Positions 35,465 to 45,712 of a DNA stretch of 64,000 nt are shown here, one piece after another. The stretch is from Ctenosaura bakeri (Eukaryota > Chordata > Lepidosauria > Squamata > Iguanidae): NCBI GenBank assembly GCA_948474755.1, contig CAOLHI010001802.1:186001-250000 (forward strand), given 5' to 3'. The position numbers and the translations under genes were made by a program. The notes beneath the pieces were generated by a model. The model made no database searches, was not told the DNA's origin, and saw only the letters and a list, made by a program, of their open reading frames with translations. Position 1 is the first letter of the stretch, and the number at the start of each line of letters is the position of its first letter.

Positions 35465-36145
35465 TACCCACCAACATTTCACAGAAGAAAACTGGGACAT
35501 ATGTTGTCAAGCAGCACCACACTGTGATAAAGATGGCAGAAGTTATTAACACAAGGAGAAGCTGCAGCAATTTATTTTTGCCTGAGCCTTCTGAGAAAGG
35601 CAGGATTCCACCCTCTCCTCACCTCTTCTGAGTTAATGGAATGCAGACAACTTTTGCACTTTGAACTAAAGTCTTTTCACAGGTATAGTTGTTGTCCTAC
35701 TAGAGGGACAGGAGAAGGAAGGGACTGTGACAACGGTTATGCATGATGTTGTCACAGTCCTGTCCTTCTCCCATTCCGATCATACTGCCATCCCACATTT
35801 ACCTGGTGTGCAGAGGTCTGGAAGTACAAAGGCTGTGCTTCCTGCCCCAGTACAGTACCCAACTGCGCTGTGGAAGGAAGAGATGGAGCCATCACACTTC
35901 CTGGATCCCAGAGGCAGAGGGGAGTGCTCCTGTCGTGCTCCCCTTCCAGCAGAGCCACTGCCAGGGTCCCCACAAGATACCACCAGGAACAGTTTCCAGC
36001 AATTGAAGTAAGGCAAAGTCAAATAGGGAAAGTGGGAGGAGGAAAGAGAAACTGGATCATTTTAAAAGTAGCTGAAAAAGTGGGTTGACAGAGGATTAAT
36101 GGGGGACTATCCCTGCCAAATCAGGACTGTTGAATAGCATGGGTA
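35465..36145. mobile_element. DNA-transposon repeat R1 with an inner insertion
   Basis: This is homologous to 43188-43755 along both flanks of an insert: 'caacatttcacagaagaaaa' and 'ctgggacatatgttgtcaag' on the left, 'cagcaattgaagtaaggcaa' and 'cattttaaaagtagctgaaa' on the right. The ends (near 'acccaccaacatttc' and 'gactgttgaatagcatgggt') look like degenerate inverted repeats. No coding capacity is seen. The inner segment 35669-35989 is a separate element. Confidence 0.65.
35669..35989. mobile_element. MITE related to the 52081-52494 element
   Basis: 'catgatgttgtcacagtcct', 'gctgtgcttcctgccccagt', 'ctgtggaaggaagagatgga' and 'gaggggagtgctcctgtcgt' all have close counterparts, in the same order, in 52142-52470. 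The termini are degraded; the left end 'gtcttttcacagg' weakly resembles the GGCCCTTTC-type terminus. It lies inside repeat R1. Confidence 0.65.
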
Positions 36146-37295
36146 TAGAATTTAGAGAGGCATTTGAGGCTGAAAAGTAAGATAAAAATGCTGGTGGAGG
36201 TCAAAAGAGCTATAGTCCCACATATCAGAAGAGTATCAGGTTGGGAATATTACTATGGAGTGATCTTTTCCATTTAAGATCCAGTTCTAACTAACTTCTA
36301 GATAATAAGAAAATTAAAATTCTGATTTCAAAAGGTACATGCATTTGCTTGAATCTTAGTCCAAACTAGAGTAGACCCATTGAATCAATGGGATTTCACT
36401 ACATGTTGCCTTTGAGTCAACTCAGATTGAGATAACCAGAAAGATTCAGGCAATAATGTTTAACACAAGTAACCCTTTTGTTAGATATATTCATTTAACA
36501 AGCTTATCTACAGTCCTAAATTAATTAAGCATCTCCTGAGTAACATAAATGAATGAAATAGTGAATAATTAATTTTGTCTGCTATTTTTGCTATTCTTAT
36601 TTTACACATAATCATAAAATTGAAATGATATATCTCAAAGATATTTCTGTGCTCCAAAGAATAAGTAAAGCTTGATTCCATAGGAGAATTTTTAAAATCC
36701 CTTTTATAGAAAGTTTCAGATTTCTTTTCCCCCTTTATTCTTTTTTTCTGTTTTGCCTTATCCATTTCCCCCCTTGTGAAGACACAGCACTTTGAAGAGT
36801 GGGAGGCTTATTTTCACAGTCCGCAGTTTATAACTATGTCAAACACACTTCAAAAAGAGCTGCAATCTTCTAGTCTTTAAAGTGAATTGTTAATGGGTTT
36901 TACCCATTTGATAGCTAAATAAGACTCACAAAATGTTGCCCAGCAAAATAGCGTCTGAAGTTTAAGGCGCCTTTAGATACAGCTGCTTTATTAGTATTAT
37001 TTTTCATAGAGGACATGAAGTTCTGTTTCTTGGCCATTATATCCTCTGATTCCGGACAAGAATGTTCTTAAGAAAAAGTTGAGAACTCTGCTGGCTACAT
37101 TCTCCTTCTAGGGACAATGTAACTCTAAGGGCTGACTGGAGCTATAAACTGGGTCATATTCTCAGCTATAGAAAATTACAAATGGGGAACTGTGACAAAA
37201 CACTGCAGTGTATCCACACCTCCTAACAAGAGTATTCTTCGTGGGGGTGTTCAGAGCTCCTGAGGGCTCAGCCTTCTCCTGTTCCATTGTGTAGT
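36146..37295. other. Unassigned AT-rich DNA
   Basis: A dispersed-repeat scrap is present at about 36360-36430 ('agtagacccattgaatcaat'). The rest is unassigned. Confidence 0.4.
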
Positions 37296-38166
37296 TGTTA
37301 TCACGGTTATGATATGTCTGGTGAGAGCACTAGATATCCTTTTGATATCAAATAATTTGGCCTTTGCTTGACCTTTCTCTGCCACCCTACTCCATGTGTT
37401 TGCAGAGGTCCACTGGACAAGCACGTACTGGGCGCGGCTGCTAATGGTCGTACTTTCCAAACCTCAGGCAGGCAGGCAACTTAAGCCTCTCTGATGCTTT
37501 AGGGAAAAACCTTCTTGCAAACTGGCCTTGCTCAGCGCAACTTTACAAAGACGCATGGCCAAGTGCCAAGCCATTCCTTTATGTTGGGCCATCTGCGTGC
37601 TGGCCATACTATTGTCATCCAGCGCTAAGCCCATCATGCAAAACCTGACCTTTTCCAACTCCTTTGTCCAGCTCCAAAATTCCTTTGTTCTCACCAAGCA
37701 TGGCATAGCCTGTAGGTAAAATCCACCCTATAAAAAGTCCCCACTTTTGGGACTCCTTGGATCACCTTGGACTTCCATCCCGCCTTGCTGTCGGTTTGTC
37801 CAGTGAGCTCCCCTCAGCGAACCGCGCTGAGCTTTCTTCCCCGCAACCTCCTCTCCTCTCCAGGACTACGAGACCAGGTGTCGTATTACCCATTCCCCAA
37901 AAACTCTCCATTTCTATTTCTAGTTAGCTGTGTGCATGTGGTGTCTTTTATGTTGTTTGTCCTCAATAAATGTTATTTTTGTTACTTTAAAACTTGTCTG
38001 GCTACGCTCTCTGACCTGAAGCTGTAGACATAGGGTAAAAGATCTCAGCTATAGTTACCCTGCCTCTCGTTAGCTTGAGAGAGTGCTCGAGACTAATTTC
38101 CCCATCTTGTGTTGTTGTTTGGTTATTTGGGCGCCCCTCCCGGGACCCCCAACATACAGGGTAACA
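37296..38166 (+). mobile_element. Solo LTR of an endogenous retrovirus (copy 4 of 4)
   Basis: It begins TGTTATCACGG and ends ACAGGGTAACA. The flanks are TAGT (37292-37295) and GAGT (38167-38170), a once-mutated 4-bp duplication. It carries TATAAAAA at 37729-37736 and AATAAA at 37965-37970 in the right order and spacing for U3-R-U5. The 3' part 'gacatagggtaaaagatctc' and 'cctcccgggacccccaacat' matches copy 1. It is 871 bp. It is the best-preserved copy for promoter signals. Confidence 0.87.
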
Positions 38167-38689
38167 GAGTGAGAAAGGTTCAGGGCGTGTCGCCAGACTG
38201 AAACCTATAAAAATATTTGATATTTATACTAGCAAAGGCCAATTGGGGTTTGTACTATAAAGCATCACCATTATCTCCTTTTGGGTGAAGGGTGCTGGAA
38301 CAGGGGTGGGGAACTGCCAGAGGTTAGAGGCTTCGTTAGCCACCTCTGGAGACCCTAAAGGGCAGCAGCACTATCACACCCCCTTGGAGAAAACCAGTTT
38401 TTGACATGAAAAGTCCTTTAAAGGGAGTATTTTTGCCCCATGTGGAGGGGGAAGGGCATTTTAGACACAGGAGAAGACTTTTTAAAACCACACTTCACTC
38501 CCTATTTTGAAAAAGACCTCTCCCTGACCTCAAATGCACATGGGCAAAATTTGGCAAAAATGGTCCCCACCCTCTAGAGGCCATTTGGGGGCAGTTTTTT
38601 GACCCTTCTATTTTCTAGGGAGGGGACCCTGGCCATATTTTGTGGTGGGTGGGCAACTCTTTAATCTTTCCAACCATTTCTCTCTGGTT
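38167..38689. other. Unassigned DNA, possibly a decayed repeat
   Basis: 38295-38660 has repeated 'gtggggaact' and 'gtgggtgggcaact' type motifs and 'gcccaccctctagagg' type runs, similar in style to scraps near 4112 and 9345. No family name can be given. Confidence 0.35.
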
Positions 38690-38821
38690 TCAGTTTAGGG
38701 AGGGGCATTTAGAATTCTCAGCTGGAGAGCTCTTTGGCCTCAGTAAACTACAAACCCCAGAATTCCACAAGATGTTCAAAGTGGAATAATAGCACTATAA
38801 CAGTGTAGTGCAGAAATGGCC
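38690..38821. mobile_element. Palindromic MITE, copy 3 (left arm lost)
   Basis: It starts inside the family centre ('cagtttagggaggggcattt') and runs through the full right arm to 'gtgcagaaatggcc'. The outer left arm of about 65 bp is missing. The right arm carries the TG variant at the CpG site (CTGCAC when reversed). Confidence 0.8.
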
Positions 38822-38901
38822 ATAGTTATACCCCAATGACGTTCCTCAAATATGGGATGGTGAAAATGTGTTCTTTCTCTTTACCAGCCTCATAAAACGT
38901 A

Positions 38902-39276
38902 CAGGCATCCCTCACTTTGACAGTCCACTTTTCAATTATCTGTTTTTTTGATCATTTTAAGTTACCATGTGTTGCATATATGAATTTTGGGTCTAACTGA
39001 AAAGAGTCAAAAGAGCAGATATGTTTCAATCAACTCAGCACTGAGTTGATTTGTGATGCATCTTTTAGAAATTGTACATAATGCATAGTTGATTGCATCA
39101 TCCACTTTTGTTCATTTTGTTGCATAGTACTTTTGTATATTTAAAGTTAAGCTATATATTAGTATATTTGTATATATTTGAATTTTCATATATTTAAAAA
39201 TAAAGGCCCTGTATTTTGATTTCTACTTTTTGACAGTACTCTGGCCCCTAACCTGTCAAATGAGTAGAGGGTACTG
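38902..39276. mobile_element. Tigger-like MITE, different family
   Basis: The left end is CAGGCATCCCTCACTTTGAC after TA (38900-38901). The right end is GTAGAGGGTACTG. The ends are imperfect inverted repeats of the pogo/Tigger type. The inside is AT-rich with no coding capacity. Confidence 0.5.
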
Positions 39277-39365
39277 GTGCCCATTTACTGTAAAAGTGTG
39301 GATTTTAAAATATAACAGCATATATCCTGCTCCCCATAACCATGTTTCATACTTTTAGAATATTT
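39277..39365. other. Short spacer
   Basis: Sequence between two Tigger-like elements. Nothing is recognised. Confidence 0.4.
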
Positions 39366-40071
39366 ATACTCCATTTTTGCAAGGATTTGGGATACAGAAC
39401 CCTAGCAAAAGTGGGAAAAATGCAAATACCCCCCCGGTGCTCCCCCATTCCCTTCCAGGGCACCCTCCTCCCATTTCCTTGCCTTTTGCAAGTCTTCCTT
39501 CTCCATACCTGGGCCAAAGGCAAGGGAATGGGAAGAGGGAGCACCATGCATGGCGAAGGACATTGTGTGTATCCGTCTCCCCACCATTCCCTTGCCTTTT
39601 GCCTTGGCACGCATTCTCCACACCAGGGCCAAAGGCAAGGGAATTCAGGGGGAGCACCGGAGGTGAAGAAGGAAGGTGTGCATATGTCTTTCCACCTTCC
39701 CTTTTCTTTTGCTTCAGTACGCATTCTCTGTGCAGGGGCCAAAGACAGGGGAGTAGGAGTGGGAACAGCAGGCAGAGAAGGAGTGCATGGGCCTCCCCCA
39801 CCAATTCCTTTGCATTTTGCCTTGGTGCGTATTCTCCATGCAGGGCCAAAAAGCAAGGGAATGGGAGGGGGAGCACCAGAGGCAGAGAAGGAAGGCACAG
39901 GTGTACTTCCTCCCACTCCTCATTCCCTTGCCTTTGGCATGCTTGCCTTCCTTCTGCACACACAGCAAACCACAAGGGAATGAGAGGAGGAGAATGGGGA
40001 GCAGGAACGCCTATGCCTTGCAAATAATCAAATTCATGAAAGTCAAACCTGCAAATGTGGAGGAAGGACTG
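39366..40071. mobile_element. Pogo/Tigger-like MITE with expanded tandem-repeat body
   Basis: The left inner motif 'gggatacagaaccctagcaa' and the right end 'aagtcaaacctgcaaatgtg' plus GAGGAAGGACTG before TA match the element at 14707. Between them lie about five diverged copies of a roughly 106-115 bp unit (landmark 'ccattcccttgccttttgcc' near 39471, 39584, 39695, 39801 and 39921). Because the repeat keeps stops rare, four long frames of 189-219 codons appear on both strands. They share only low-complexity repeats and are not genes. Confidence 0.7.
39420..40015. repeat. Minisatellite, unit about 106-115 bp
   Basis: The spacing between successive 'attcccttgcctttt'-type landmarks is about 113, 111, 106 and 115 bp. 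Each unit also contains a 'gggccaaaggcaagggaatg'-type inverted partner of that landmark, so each unit can fold on itself. Confidence 0.75.
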
Positions 40072-40075
40072 TAAA

Positions 40076-41987
40076 AGCTGTTAGGGATTTGTTGAAAAGA
40101 CAGATGATACAGTCTCTCTGGCACCTGCATAGGGGTCTTGTGCCCTTCCCATATTTCACAGGGGAAAATGCAGGCCCATTCCCTTCGGTGGCAATGGCTC
40201 TCATTGAACATGTGCTTAATTATCTCCCAATGGAAGCAATAGGGCCTTTCTGGATCATGCTCAAAGCAATTTCCCCAATTCTTGTCCGCAGATTAATTTC
40301 ATAAAATAAGAACTGCTGCTCTTTGAAAATCTATTCAATAAGTGCAAATTTTAGAACTTGAACAGAAGAAGGACCTGGCAGCAGAACAAATAGTTTTACC
40401 TTGGCCAAATGGAATAGCATTTTCTTTTAAATTGCTATAAAAAGCATTGTAGGGATTATTTTTTTCTGGGTGAGGAAGTATGTAACAGGTTTCATTAGGC
40501 AACTGAATTTCCTATATAGCAAAACCTATTGCCAAATTTTGTTCTTTGTTCTGTAATGTATGCATGTGAATCTTCTTTTTTTTTTTTACACTGAAATATC
40601 TGGCACTTAAATATAAGATGGAGTGGAGATGCTCAGCTTTGCCTTTGAATAAAGCAATCTTAAAAAAATCATAGTAAAATCTTGTTGAAGAAATACTGGG
40701 AGTATATAACAATGAGTTATAATTTTACAAAGTCACTTTGATACGAAATGTAGCTCTCTCAGCTTTGATTTCAGTAAACACACAAAACTACCTCAGACAT
40801 GGAGATAATGTGGTAGAGCGAGCAAGCATCTTTAACATTGTGAGAGGCTGGAAATTTTTATATTTCCAATGAGGAGGAGCAGAGAAAGGTCTCAATAAAC
40901 TCAAAAGGGGGAAAAGCTAGCAAATACCAATTTCCTTAAGATTCCAAGAAGGGTCCAAGCATGATTAACAGCAAGTTTTCCCAAAGTTTGGAGTTCCCAA
41001 TCCATTACTCTGCCTCCCTGGTTAGCAGTACTGCTGCTAGGATTGGAAAACACTTGTAGTTTCATTCTTTCCCACATCAAATACAACATTATTTTAATAC
41101 TGATATAAAGAAATTTGCAAATGATTGTATTGTCTCTAAAAGACAACTGAAACAAAATTATGATTTTTGCACTGTCCAAATTCAATAACACAACTGTTCT
41201 CAACAGGGATGGATAGGTGTTTGAACTCAGAATTGTTAAGACTTAAACACTCAGAACCCAGGAATTAGGCAGATAAAATCCATCAGTTCCAATTTCTTCC
41301 ACTTTCCTTCATTTACTTTCCTTAAAATTTCATGTTTGTGAATTTTGCTAAATCCTGATTAAAAATGAATTAAGAAATTCTTGCCTACCCCTGAATATTG
41401 CAAATACCTATCTGGGATTTGCTTTAGATTTTTGTTTTCCTGTTGAATTCCTGCTTGAGTTTCAGAACCTGCAATTGTTATGAACAGCACCAGGCTGTTC
41501 ACTAAAACTTAGTGGTGAAAGGAGAGGTTCCAGCCTGTTATTAAGTTTGCAACATCAATGTCTCTTCTTTTTTAATTAAATGTAAATAAGTGCTGTGATG
41601 TATACCATAACCAGATCATTGAATGTATAATTAAATTTTTGCATAGGTCTCCAGGACTGGATATTTACTTTTTTTTTTCTAGGCAAGCTGTCACTATCCA
41701 TGTTTAACAGCCACTCAGAACGGTACTGGTTTCCCATCAGAGTGACAAAGTCCTTCTTATAATATAGAATTCACCTTCTTTTTTAATTAGTATTCTGTAA
41801 CCACCATGTATAGCTATAGTTTATAGTTCATTTAATAGGTGAAGGATGAATAATAAAAGAATAAATAAGGTGTATGTCAAGCCTGTAAACATAAAATATG
41901 GACATTCCAGATTCTTTTTCCTTTTGCGTTCTGAAGAAAAGGAAAGTATAATAGAGGCAAACAAATTCAATTGAAGAATAGTTAATA
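40076..41987. other. Unassigned AT-rich DNA
   Basis: No gene, RNA or clear repeat was recognised on either strand. Confidence 0.4.
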
Positions 41988-42222
41988 TGTGCTATTGGCA
42001 TAAACAACATAAAGATACCAGATCCCATCTGATCCTGGAAGCTAAGCTGACCCAGCTCTGGTTAGAACTTGGATGGGAGACTGCCAATGGATACCAGGTA
42101 CTGCATGTTGTATTTCAAAGGCAGGAACTGGCAAAATCAACTTTGAGCATTCCTTATCTAAGAAAGCCCTATAAAATTAATGGGGTAGCCATAAGTCAAC
42201 AGGTGACTTGAAGGTAAACACT
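41988..42222 (+). repeat. 5S rRNA-derived SINE, forward
   Basis: The head reproduces about 120 bases of vertebrate 5S rRNA in order: 'atcccatctgatcctggaag', 'ctaagctgacccagctctgg', 'cttggatgggagactgcc' and 'aatggataccaggtactg'. This includes the internal promoter region. The tail 'gcaggaactggcaaaatcaa' and 'cataagtcaacaggtgactt' is the same 3' module used by the tRNA-type SINEs. The 5' end is mutated, and the tail rules out a real 5S gene. Confidence 0.88.
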
Positions 42223-43187
42223 CTCACACACATAAAGACTCCACTGTATGCACTTAATTATCTGAAAAACAACACCAACTTTGGCCCTCTAGATGTTTCA
42301 GACTGCAGGATCTATCATAGCTAGTGGTAAGGGATGAGGGCACTGCAGCCTAAAAAGTCCTGGAAGGACACAAGGACCATTGCTATTCTAGGTTCTTCCT
42401 TTGATTTATCTATCAATTCCATGTGAATGGTTTTAACATCTTTTCTTTGGAACCTCTCTTTCAGAACAGTCACCAGCCATTTTTTCAAGTTCTGTTTCCA
42501 TTGTATCATTTTACAGGCCATAGGGAAAAAATGACCTTCCTCTGGCAGCAGAACTCTAAGCAATAGTAGCTGGTAGTTTCCATGTCAGACTCAACTTTAA
42601 AGCCACTGTCTGAATTGCTGAACCTATTTTGTGGATTAGGGTTCATTACTTTAGACCACTCCTTTTAATTTCAAGCTAAAATTCAGAGTGGCCTCATTCT
42701 CTTACTGTCATTAAAGCTACCAGCTACCACTACAACTGACCAAGTAATCCTTTGACAGATCATTACACCCCCCATCAACTCTGCATGTGGGTTAGACACA
42801 CTACCGGCACATGTGATGGGTACAAAGGTAAGCTTTGGGTTTGCAGTCCACCCTCATCAGGTGGAGAATGTTTACTCTGAATTTGAGGATTTGTGATCAT
42901 TCTTTCTGTTTTTTTCAAAAATGGATCACTAGGAATCTAGTTCAGGTTTTATATACATTGGAGATGTGAGGATGTGTCCAAGACGTGCCCCCCCCCACAG
43001 TTTACATGCCCTATGAACTGGCCTTTAGGATCTGGTGAATCTCCAGCTTTGGTGTACATCTTGGCAAATGGTGAACTTAAGTGTGGCAACAACTGGTAAA
43101 CTTGCAGATGATCTTCATATTTTTTGCTCAGAGGTCATAATCAAACACAGAGGAAGATGCAAGCCATTAGAACCAAATTGATATATT
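42223..43187. other. Unassigned DNA
   Basis: A dispersed-repeat scrap lies at about 42272-42330 ('actttggccctctagatgtt'). The rest shows nothing recognisable. Confidence 0.4.
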
Positions 43188-43755
43188 CCATGACCTCCAA
43201 CATTTCACAGATGAAAAATGGGACATATGTGGCCAAGCAACATCACAGTGTGATTGGGATGGCAAAAATTATTACTGAGGAAGATAATATAAGCCAAGAG
43301 AGGCCATAGCACTTTGCTTTTTCCTGACTCTACTGGGAAGGGCAAAATTCCACACCTTCTAATCCTTTCCTCCTGCTGAGTGAATAGCGTGCAAGCTACT
43401 TGTGTGCTTTGAACTCAGGCCATTTCCACACTACACTGTTATAGTGCTATTATTCCACTTTCAACATCTTATGGAATCCTGGGGTTTGCAGTTTAGAAAG
43501 GGGCATCTTTGGTCTCAATAAACTACAGAACCCAGAATTCCACAGGATGTTGAAAGAGGAATAATAGCACTATAACGTGTAGTGTGGAAAGGCCCTCAGT
43601 TTGCAGCAATTGAAGTAAGATGAAGATAAAAGGGGAAAGTGGGAAGAAGGGAGATAAAATGGAACATTTTAAAAGTAGCTGATAAGATGGGATGACAGAG
43701 GATATAATTGGACTCTTCCTGCCAAAAAGGGACATTTGGAGGATACATATATTCT
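43188..43755. mobile_element. DNA-transposon repeat R2 with an inner palindromic MITE
   Basis: It is homologous to 35465-36145. The ends ('atgacctccaacatttc' and 'ggacatttggaggatacat') form imperfect inverted repeats, suggesting a nonautonomous DNA transposon. It is interrupted at 43418-43594 by a palindromic MITE with a CTCA duplication, giving an empty site reading 'gaactcagtttgcagcaatt'. Confidence 0.7.
43418..43594. mobile_element. Palindromic MITE, copy 4
   Basis: It starts GGCCATTTCCACACTACAC and ends with the complement, 'gtgtagtgtggaaaggcc'. The direct repeat CTCA flanks both sides (43414-43417, 43595-43598). Homology of the outside sequence to repeat R1 confirms both boundaries. Both arms carry CA at the family's CpG site. 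It is 177 bp. Confidence 0.9.
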
Positions 43756-43777
43756 GCAAAATCACACAAGACTGTAT

Positions 43778-44009
43778 GTTGTTGTCTGCTTCATGTTGTT
43801 TCTGATTTATGGAAACCCTAAGACAAACCTGTCTTACGGGTTTCTCGGCAAGATTTGTTCAGAGGTGTTTTTTACCTTAGCCTTTCTCCAGGGCTGAAAA
43901 AGTGTGGCTTGTCCAAGGTCACCCAGTGGGTTTCCATGATTGAATGGGGATTCAGACCTTTGTTTCCCAATGCCCAGGTCCAACGCTCAAACCACTACAC
44001 TACACACAT
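43778..44009 (-). repeat. tRNA-derived MIR-core SINE, reverse orientation
   Basis: 'tggaaaccctaagacaaacc' and 'ggcaagatttgttcagaggt' lead to the core 'caaggtcacccagtgggttt' and the head complement 'gtccaacgctcaaaccacta'. It is a nearly full copy. Confidence 0.82.
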
Positions 44010-44329
44010 TTTTTTACCGCTCAATAATTCAGATTTAAATTGAGAGACTGTGTTATCTGAATGATTCCTCCATGTAAAAACTGAATTTTTAAAAATGCAT
44101 GTAAAAAACTGTCACATCGAAGAATGAATTTCTAACCTAGTCCTTTTCTCTGATAAATATTCTCCAGAGAATATTTTTACAGGGTGGTATTCAATAATGC
44201 AATCCCTGTTTAAGGTATTTTGCCACCTGAGGTAAGGCTACATGTGCTGTATCTTACTTCTTCACTGCCATCCCCTGGCATTTTAACTATGGTCTAATCC
44301 AGCACTTTCTTTTTCAGTGCAAGACAACC

Positions 44330-44518
44330 GGTCATTTCTGCACTAGACTGTTATAGTGCTATTATTCCACTTTCAACATCCTATGGAATCCTGGGGTTTG
44401 CAGTTTAGGGAGGGGCCTCAAAGACTATCCTCAAAGGCCCCTAAACTGTAAACCTCAGGATTCCATAGGATGTTGAAAGTGGAATAATAGCACTTTAACA
44501 GTTTAGTGCAGAAATGCC
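44330..44518. mobile_element. Palindromic MITE, copy 5
   Basis: It starts GGTCATTTCTGCACTAGACTG and ends 'gtttagtgcagaaatgcc'. Both arms carry TG at the family's CpG site. The centre is modified ('ctcaaagactatcctcaaag'). It is about 189 bp. The target duplication is unclear. Confidence 0.85.
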
Positions 44519-44619
44519 ATTGTGGCTGGGCAGCCACAAAGACTCCATGAACTTTGGTGGCATGAATCAGCACACTCACAAAACTTGTTCAGAGCAGGGC
44601 ATTTAGGGCTTGGCATGAT

Positions 44620-44732
44620 CTAGAGGAAAGAGCTGTCAAAACCATCTCTGAGCATTTCTTGCCAAAGAAAACCCTATGAAATCCATGGAGTCACCATAAG
44701 TTGAGAGACAGCTTAAAGGCACATACACACAG
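44620..44732 (+). repeat. SINE 3' module without head
   Basis: 'ctagaggaaagagctgtcaa', 'ttgccaaagaaaaccctatg' and 'gagtcaccataagttgagag' are the tail module of the 5S- and tRNA-type SINEs. No head is attached. Confidence 0.6.
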
Positions 44733-45325
44733 AATCTAGAGAGCTGCATGCTGTGCTTTTTCTTCTTTGCTACAGCATTGCAACAGAAGGAAAACAGCTG
44801 GCACAGCTCCCCCAAAAGCCTGCTTGCTTCCCAGCTGTGCTCTAGACATACAGAGCACAGCATAAACACAAAATAAATAAAAGAGAAAAACAGCACATGA
44901 GAGAGAAAAAATTGAAACAGATCGGTACCAGAGAAAGTAAGGAACCAAGGGGCATTATGAGAAAGCAGAGGCTAGAGTAAGCAAGAAGTAAAACCACAAA
45001 GACAATGAAAAATGAATAAAATATGGTTATGTTTAATCCAGTGAGGAAGAAAGAGCTAATGCAAACAAGTATTTTTTTTCAAGAAAAGAGGACTCAGTTG
45101 AAAGGAAAATTAAGTGAGCAGAAGAAATCAAAACAGATGTTAAAGGACAAAACAGGCATGCAAATGAATATTACCATAATTCAGAGACCTGTGGTCCTCT
45201 GTACCTGCTTGGATCACCAATAGCTCATGGATGGAGTAGAGTATGGCTTTACTCCTTGTACATTGCTTGGAAGATAGGTTTCCTCAGAGGTAGGGCCCTT
45301 TGATAATTACATTAGTATAGACTAT
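44733..45325. other. Unassigned DNA
   Basis: A-rich and without recognised features. Confidence 0.4.
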
Positions 45326-45712
45326 GGCCCTTTCCGCAACTCACCTTTTTGCAGAGCTGGGATGGGGGGATCGTGCGAGCAGCATCTTGCGAGAGGCTCT
45401 CGCATCCCCATTGTTTCAGCTCCACAGCTGCTGCCTGCTCGTGTGAGAACCCCTCTTCTTCCTTCCACAGTGCAGCCTAGGATTTTCCAGTGCCACGGCT
45501 CCAGAGCTCCGCACGCATGGTAAGTGCGCATGAGGCCCCGGAGCGATGCGTGATTGTGCACCATTTTCAGCTCAAAGCTGAAAATGAAATAGTGCACGAT
45601 TGGCATCTGCCAGCCCCTGGAGCATTGTGCGATTCCGAGTGCGTTGTGTGGACTGCTCCTCGCAATTGCGCAACGCTCCAGGGGCCCTTTCACACGGCAA
45701 ATGCCAAGGGCC
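45326..45712. mobile_element. GGCCCTTTCCGC-type MITE, GC-rich body
   Basis: The left terminus GGCCCTTTCCGCAACTCACC matches the palindromic MITE terminus, but the body is different, GC-rich and rich in CpG. It contains an inner hairpin near 45567-45587 ('tttcagctcaaagctgaaaa'). The right limit is uncertain; it may be at AAGGGCC (45706-45712). No transposase frame was found. Confidence 0.5.

Noticed and set aside
39342..40027. Four long overlapping frames (189-219 codons) on both strands
   Set aside because: They are translations of a 106-115 bp tandem repeat inside a MITE. Equally long frames exist on both strands, and the products are low-complexity repeats without domain structure.
41988..42110. 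5S ribosomal RNA gene
   Set aside because: The 5S-like part is mutated at its 5' end and fused to a SINE tail. A second copy at 58066-58270 has the same fusion, so it is a 5S-derived SINE.
45326..45712. Second CpG-island promoter
   Set aside because: It is only about 390 bp and bounded by a transposon-type terminus, with no exon or donor nearby. It is better explained as the GC-rich body of a MITE.
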